Assembly: GCA_017307375.1 (NCBI GenBank)
Contig: JAFKFH010000003.1
Coordinates: 806,001 to 870,000 of the forward strand
Reading direction: 5' to 3'
Length of the DNA stretch: 64,000 nucleotides
Origin: Alphaproteobacteria bacterium
Lineage (GTDB): Bacteria; Pseudomonadota; Alphaproteobacteria; Ferrovibrionales; Ferrovibrionaceae
Part shown: positions 60,507 to 64,000 of the stretch, in pieces
Layout of the letters: the number at the start of each line of letters is the position of its first letter
Numbering within the stretch: position 1 is the stretch's first letter
The notes under the pieces: generated by a model
Databases searched by the model: none
Seen by the model: only the letters and a program-made list of their open reading frames with translations
Told to the model about the DNA's origin: nothing
Position numbers and translations under genes: made by a program

Positions 60507-61376
60507 TCAGCCGAGGTAGAGCGGTTCGACGACCCCTGGGACGTCGACCTGCAAGGCGAACAGCGATCCGGACAATGGCGATCGGGCGAGCAGCTCGGGC
60601 TTGCGGTTGACCCGTAGCGAGGTGACGTAGAGCGTCTTCAGATCGGGCCCGCCGAACGCCATCATCGTCGGCCACAGGCTTGGCACCTCGACCGTGCGCT
60701 CGATCGTCCCGTCGGGGCGGAAGCGCAAGAGGCGGCCGGCATCGACCGCGGCCACCCAGTAGTGATCCTCGGCATCGATCGCCGCACCATCGGGCCGGCC
60801 CTGGTCGGGGGTGAGGGTGGCGAACACCGACCGTTCGGACAGCGTGCCGCTGGCGGGATCGAGCCGGGATCGCCAGATGGTGCGGGCCGGCGAGTCGGCG
60901 TGGTAGCACCATTGCCCGTCCGTCGAGAAGGCCAGGCCGTTCGACAGCGTGATGCCCTCGACCACCGTGGTCAGCATCCGGTCATGGCCGAGGCGGAACA
61001 GCGCGGCGGCGGGGCGGTCGCGCGGCTCGTACATCGACCCGACCCAGAACCGTCCCATGCGGTCGCACCGGCCGTCGTTGAAGCGGGTGTCGGCGGGATC
61101 GTAGGGCGCCCGCACCAGCAGATGCATCTGTTCGCCGACCGGATCGAAGCGGTAGAGCCCCGAGCGCATGGCCAGGACCAGCCGCCCGTCACGGCACAGC
61201 GCGAAGGAGCCGATCGCCTCGGGCAGCCGCCATTCCTGACGCGCGCCGCTTTCGGGGTGGTAGCGGTTCAGGCTGGGGGCGGCGATGTCGACGAACCACA
61301 GCGTCGCGGTCTCGGGCTCCCACACCGGGCATTCCAGCAGGCCGCCCTGGATGCCGCCGACGACCTCGGCGCTCAT
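60507..61376 (-). CDS. SMP-30/gluconolactonase-type sugar lactonase
   Basis: 289 residues, six-bladed beta-propeller. Metal-site residues: E in [10 protein letters not shown] in [13 protein letters not shown] in [10 protein letters not shown] and D in [11 protein letters not shown]. Linked to a xylose-type importer, so a xylono- or arabinonolactonase role in oxidative pentose breakdown is likely. Overlaps the ATPase gene by 4 bases (ATGA), at the operon's downstream end. Confidence 0.86.
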   Translation of the reverse strand: MSAEVVGGIQGGLLECPVWEPETATLWFVDIAAPSLNRYHPESGARQEWRLPEAIGSFALCRDGRLVLAMRSGLYRFDPVGEQMHLLVRAPYDPADTRFNDGRCDRMGRFWVGSMYEPRDRPAAALFRLGHDRMLTTVVEGITLSNGLAFSTDGQWCYHADSPARTIWRSRLDPASGTLSERSVFATLTPDQGRPDGAAIDAEDHYWVAAVDAGRLLRFRPDGTIERTVEVPSLWPTMMAFGGPDLKTLYVTSLRVNRKPELLARSPLSGSLFALQVDVPGVVEPLYLG

Positions 61377-62146
61377 TGCAGCAACTCCCGGTCGCGCGAC
61401 GATAGCTGTGAAGGCAGCTTGCCCAGGATGATCATGCCGAGCACGTCGTCCTTCGAGACGCTGTCGGTGGTGCAGGTGCCGACGACGCGGCCGTTCTTCA
61501 TCACGGTCACCCGGTCGGACAGGTCGAAGACGTCGTGCAGGTCGTGGCTGATCAGGAAGATGCCGATGCCCTCGGCCTTCAGCCGCTTGACCAGGTCGCC
61601 GACCTGGCGCGTTTCCTGCGGCCCCAGCGCGGCGCAGGGCTCGTCCATGATCAGGATGCGGGCATTGAACTGCAGCGCGCGGGCGATGGCGACCGATTGG
61701 CGCTGGCCGCCCGACAGGTTGCGCACCGGTTCCTTGAAGCGCACGAAATTCGGGTTCAGCCGCTTCATCACCTGGCGGGCGGCCTGTTCCATCGCACCGT
61801 CGTCGAGCGTGCCCCAGGGCGTCATGATCTCGCGCCCGAGGAAGATGTTCCCGGCGGCATCCAGATTGTCGGCCAGGGCGAGGGTCTGGTAGATCGTCTC
61901 GATGCCGTGGGTGCGGGCGTCGCGCGGGCTGTCGATCGTCACCGGGGTACCGGCCACGCGGATCTCGCCGTCGGTGGCACGGTAGGCGCCGGACAGGATC
62001 TTGATCAGGGTCGACTTGCCGGCGCCGTTATGGCCGAGCAGGCCCACGACCTCGCCCGGCTGCAGGTCGATGCTGACGTCGTCGACGGCCTTGATGCCGC
62101 CGAAATGAATCGAGATGTTCTTCATCTCGACGAGCGGGGTGGTCAT
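61373..62146 (-). CDS. xylG: Sugar ABC ATPase, half-size (XylG-like)
   Basis: 257 residues with one ATPase domain: Walker [12 protein letters not shown], signature [15 protein letters not shown], Walker [14 protein letters not shown] and H-loop [14 protein letters not shown]. coli XylG has two fused domains of about 510 residues; this one has a single domain and must dimerise. ATG 62146 was preferred over 62155, because GGAGG (62156-62160) abuts the latter but has 9-base spacing to the former. Confidence 0.87.
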   Translation of the reverse strand: MTTPLVEMKNISIHFGGIKAVDDVSIDLQPGEVVGLLGHNGAGKSTLIKILSGAYRATDGEIRVAGTPVTIDSPRDARTHGIETIYQTLALADNLDAAGNIFLGREIMTPWGTLDDGAMEQAARQVMKRLNPNFVRFKEPVRNLSGGQRQSVAIARALQFNARILIMDEPCAALGPQETRQVGDLVKRLKAEGIGIFLISHDLHDVFDLSDRVTVMKNGRVVGTCTTDSVSKDDVLGMIILGKLPSQLSSRDRELLQ

Positions 62147-62161
62147 CGCGTTCATCCTCCC

Positions 62162-63394
62162 TCAGCGCCGGCGGCGCTGATAGACATTGTCGAGCCAGAC
62201 GGCCACGACCAACACGGCGCCGATGACGATGTTCTGCATCGGCGTCGGCAGGGCGACCAGCACCATGCCCGATTGCAGGCTCTGCATGATCAGCGCGCCG
62301 AGCACGGCGCCCGAGATCGTGCCGGCACCGCCGCCCAGGCTGGTCCCGCCGATGACGGCGGCGGCGATGACCGAAAGTTCCAGCAGTTCACCGGTCGACG
62401 AGGCGCCGGCATTGAGCCGCGCAGTCTGCACCGACCCGGCCAGCCCGGCCAGCAGGCCGACCAGGCCGAAGATGAACAGCGTGATGCGGCGGACGTTGAT
62501 GCCGGCGAGCAGCGCGGCCTCCGGGTTGCCGCCGATCGCCCAGACATAGCGACCGAACCGGGTCGACCGCACCAGCCACGACATCGCCAGCACCACGCCG
62601 ATCAGGATCAGGACCGGGATCGGAATGCCCTGCGACTGGTCGGTGCGCGGCCGGGTATAGGCGTTCATCACCAGCACGAAGCCGACGATCGCGGCGGCCA
62701 GCACCGCGAAGACGACGATCTCGGCCCACAGCGCACGGACCGGGAAGCCCATCGCCGCGCGCCGCCGCCGCCGGGTGACGGTGCGGAAGGCCATGGCGGC
62801 GATGCCGGCCAGCCCGACGACCCAGGTCCAGGTCGCACCGATCGAGCCGTTGATGCCGCCGCCGAGCAGCTGGAAGGTCTGGTCGAGCGGGGCGACGGTG
62901 GTGCCGTAGGTCACCCACCAAGCGAGGCCGCGGAAGACCAGCAGGCCGCCCAGCGTGACGATGAAGGCCGGCACGCCGCGATAGGCGATCCACCAGCCCT
63001 GGAAGCTGCCGATGCAGAAACCGAGCGCCAGGCCGCACAGCACCGTGACGATCCAGTTCCACGAGGCGCCGAGCGGGAAATACTGGACCTGCAGCACGGC
63101 GACGACCATCGACAGGAAGCCCAGCACCGAACCGACCGACAGGTCGATATGGCGGGCGACGATGACCAGGACCATGCCGGTCGCCAGGATGCCGACTACC
63201 GAAGTCTGGACCGACAGGTTCCACAGGTTGCGCGGTGTCAGGAAGATGCCGCCGGTGATCACGTCGAAGCCGACCCAGATCACCGCGAGCGCGGCCAGCA
63301 TGGCGACGAGGCGGGTGTCGAGCTCCAGCGCATCGAAGAACCCGCCGATCCCCCGCCGCTCGACCACCAGCCCGGTATCGGACGCTGTGTCCAT
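62162..63394 (-). CDS. xylH: Sugar ABC permease (XylH/RbsC family)
   Basis: 410 residues, about 10 TM helices; longer than RbsC, as is XylH. Conserved RYVWAIGGNPEAALLAGINV and GGTSLGGGAGTISGAVLGAL of the ribose/xylose permease family. The C-terminus is basic (QRRRR). It lies 65 bases after xylF, with a strong hairpin in the gap. Confidence 0.88.
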   Translation of the reverse strand: MDTASDTGLVVERRGIGGFFDALELDTRLVAMLAALAVIWVGFDVITGGIFLTPRNLWNLSVQTSVVGILATGMVLVIVARHIDLSVGSVLGFLSMVVAVLQVQYFPLGASWNWIVTVLCGLALGFCIGSFQGWWIAYRGVPAFIVTLGGLLVFRGLAWWVTYGTTVAPLDQTFQLLGGGINGSIGATWTWVVGLAGIAAMAFRTVTRRRRRAAMGFPVRALWAEIVVFAVLAAAIVGFVLVMNAYTRPRTDQSQGIPIPVLILIGVVLAMSWLVRSTRFGRYVWAIGGNPEAALLAGINVRRITLFIFGLVGLLAGLAGSVQTARLNAGASSTGELLELSVIAAAVIGGTSLGGGAGTISGAVLGALIMQSLQSGMVLVALPTPMQNIVIGAVLVVAVWLDNVYQRRRR

Positions 63395-63418
63395 CGTGAA
63401 AGCACTCCCCAGTCAGCG

Positions 63419-63443
63419 GCGGGGACGGCGGTGCCGTCCCCGC
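63419..63443 (-). terminator. 11-bp-stem hairpin between xylF and xylH
   Basis: Arms GCGGGGACGGC (63419-63429) and GCCGTCCCCGC (63433-63443) are perfect complements with a three-base loop. No T-run follows on the minus strand, so it is better read as an attenuator or RNA-stabilising stem that keeps xylF mRNA more abundant than xylHG, as often needed for binding-protein importers. Confidence 0.7.
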
Positions 63444-63459
63444 TCGTTATTATAGGTAC

Positions 63460-64000
63460 TTACTTGCAGGCGGCGGGTGCCTTGGCAGCTTCGACGCCCT
63501 GGCAGACGACGTCCTTGGTGACCCAGCCGGCGGCGATCACGACATCCAGGTTGTCCCTGGTGATCGGCACCGGCGTCAGCAGGATGGCGTCCATCGGCAC
63601 CTTCTTGGCGCCTTCGGCCCATTTCGCCGCCCCGGCGATCTTGTCCGGCGCGGTGCCCTTGGACAGGTCGACGGCGATTTCGGCCGACCGCTTGCCCAGC
63701 GCGCGCGCGTCCTTCCACACCGAGACGGTCTGCAGGCCGCGGGCGACGCGGTTCAGCGCGGCCTTGTCGCCGTCCTGGCCCGAGACCGGGATGCCCTGCA
63801 GGCCCTGGGCGGTCAGGGCGGCGACCGCGCCGCCGGCCGTGCCGTCGTTGGAGGCAACCACCGCGGCCACGTTGTTGTTGGCGCGGGTCAGCATCTGCTC
63901 GGTATTGCGCTGGGCATTCTCGGGCAGCCACTTGTCGGTGTACTGGTCGCCGATCGACTTGACGTCGCCCTTGTCCATCGCCGGCTTCAGCACTTCGAGC
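63460..64000 (-). CDS. xylF: D-xylose-type ABC substrate-binding protein (3' part)
   Basis: The last 180 or so codons; the 5' end is beyond the right edge. Motifs VLKPAMDKGDVKSIGDQYTD, WLPENAQRNTEQMLTRANNN, AAVVASNDGTAGGAVAALTA and GIPVSGQDGDKAALNRVARG match XylF. TAA stop at 63462-63460. Periplasmic pentose-binding protein feeding XylHG; the downstream lactonase gene supports an oxidative xylose pathway. Confidence 0.88.
   Translation of the reverse strand, partial: LEVLKPAMDKGDVKSIGDQYTDKWLPENAQRNTEQMLTRANNNVAAVVASNDGTAGGAVAALTAQGLQGIPVSGQDGDKAALNRVARGLQTVSVWKDARALGKRSAEIAVDLSKGTAPDKIAGAAKWAEGAKKVPMDAILLTPVPITRDNLDVVIAAGWVTKDVVCQGVEAAKAPAACK

Noticed and set aside
1..64000. CRISPR array, tRNA, rRNA, prophage or IS element
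   Set aside because: No regularly spaced repeats, tRNA cloverleaf, rRNA core, or transposase/integrase motifs were seen on either strand.

Overview
The window is a single stretch of GC-rich (about two-thirds G+C by eye), densely packed DNA from an alphaproteobacterium. The evidence is a MucR/Ros-type regulator, a cysteine-poor Fur/Mur-type regulator and the block plsC-miaB-phoH-ybeY-corC-lnt-metK-trmB, which is characteristic of Alphaproteobacteria. The overall flavour (MucR, PilZ-MCP, KorAB, many ABC importers) fits Rhodospirillales-like lineages, but the genus cannot be fixed from sequence alone. No rRNA, tRNA, CRISPR array, transposase or phage gene was seen.

Region 1 (1-12.8 kb, + strand) is housekeeping: mucR end, fur/mur, plsC, miaB, phoH, ybeY, corC, lnt, metK, trmB, a TPR/glycosyltransferase-like protein and a DEAD-box helicase. 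Many junctions are 4-bp overlaps. Region 2 (12.76-16.3 kb) is a small catabolic island: a divergent IclR regulator and an MBL-fold hydrolase/FAD monooxygenase/DUF2783 operon. A chemoreceptor with a C-terminal PilZ domain follows (16.6-18.8 kb).

Region 3 (18.77-36.46 kb) is the most interesting part. It is an 11-gene minus-strand operon plus one divergent gene. Reading downstream from 35.3 kb: two SrfA-like membrane proteins (one carrying a VWA domain), SrfB (actin-like ATPase fold), SrfC (GTPase-like), a Sel1-repeat membrane protein, an exported VWA protein, then an ABC ATPase, an ABC permease, an exported SUMF1-domain protein and two lipoproteins. The last block has the composition of TagT-TagS-TagR-TagQ, the envelope-damage sensor that feeds PpkA in some type VI secretion systems. 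The exported VWA protein resembles the periplasmic part of PpkA without its kinase. A trypsin-like membrane protease is transcribed divergently. No T6SS structural gene is present. I read this as a SrfABC system wired to a TagQRST-like sensor; I know of no description of this combination.

Region 4 (36.5-47 kb) holds a three-gene 2-oxoacid:ferredoxin oxidoreductase operon (GltD-like Fe-S/FAD protein, KorA, KorB), a DadA-like oxidase with a TetR gene, nudK with a LysR gene, a TetR/DinB divergent pair around a perfect 27-bp operator-like palindrome, and a dCMP-deaminase-like protein.

Region 5 (47-59 kb, all minus) is a long transport and catabolism cluster: an amidohydrolase with its own operator-like site, then TetR, LivG, LivF, LivK, LivH, LivM, a GAF protein, PotC-, PotA-, PotD- and PotB-type proteins, and a second, paralogous amidohydrolase. 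Region 6 (59.1-64 kb, minus) has a GGDEF diguanylate cyclase and a xylose-type sugar importer (xylF partial at the right edge, xylH, half-size xylG) coupled to an SMP-30/lactonase gene. Short GC-rich hairpins of the dispersed-repeat type lie at 5.7, 21.6, 36.6, 47.0 and 54.4 kb.
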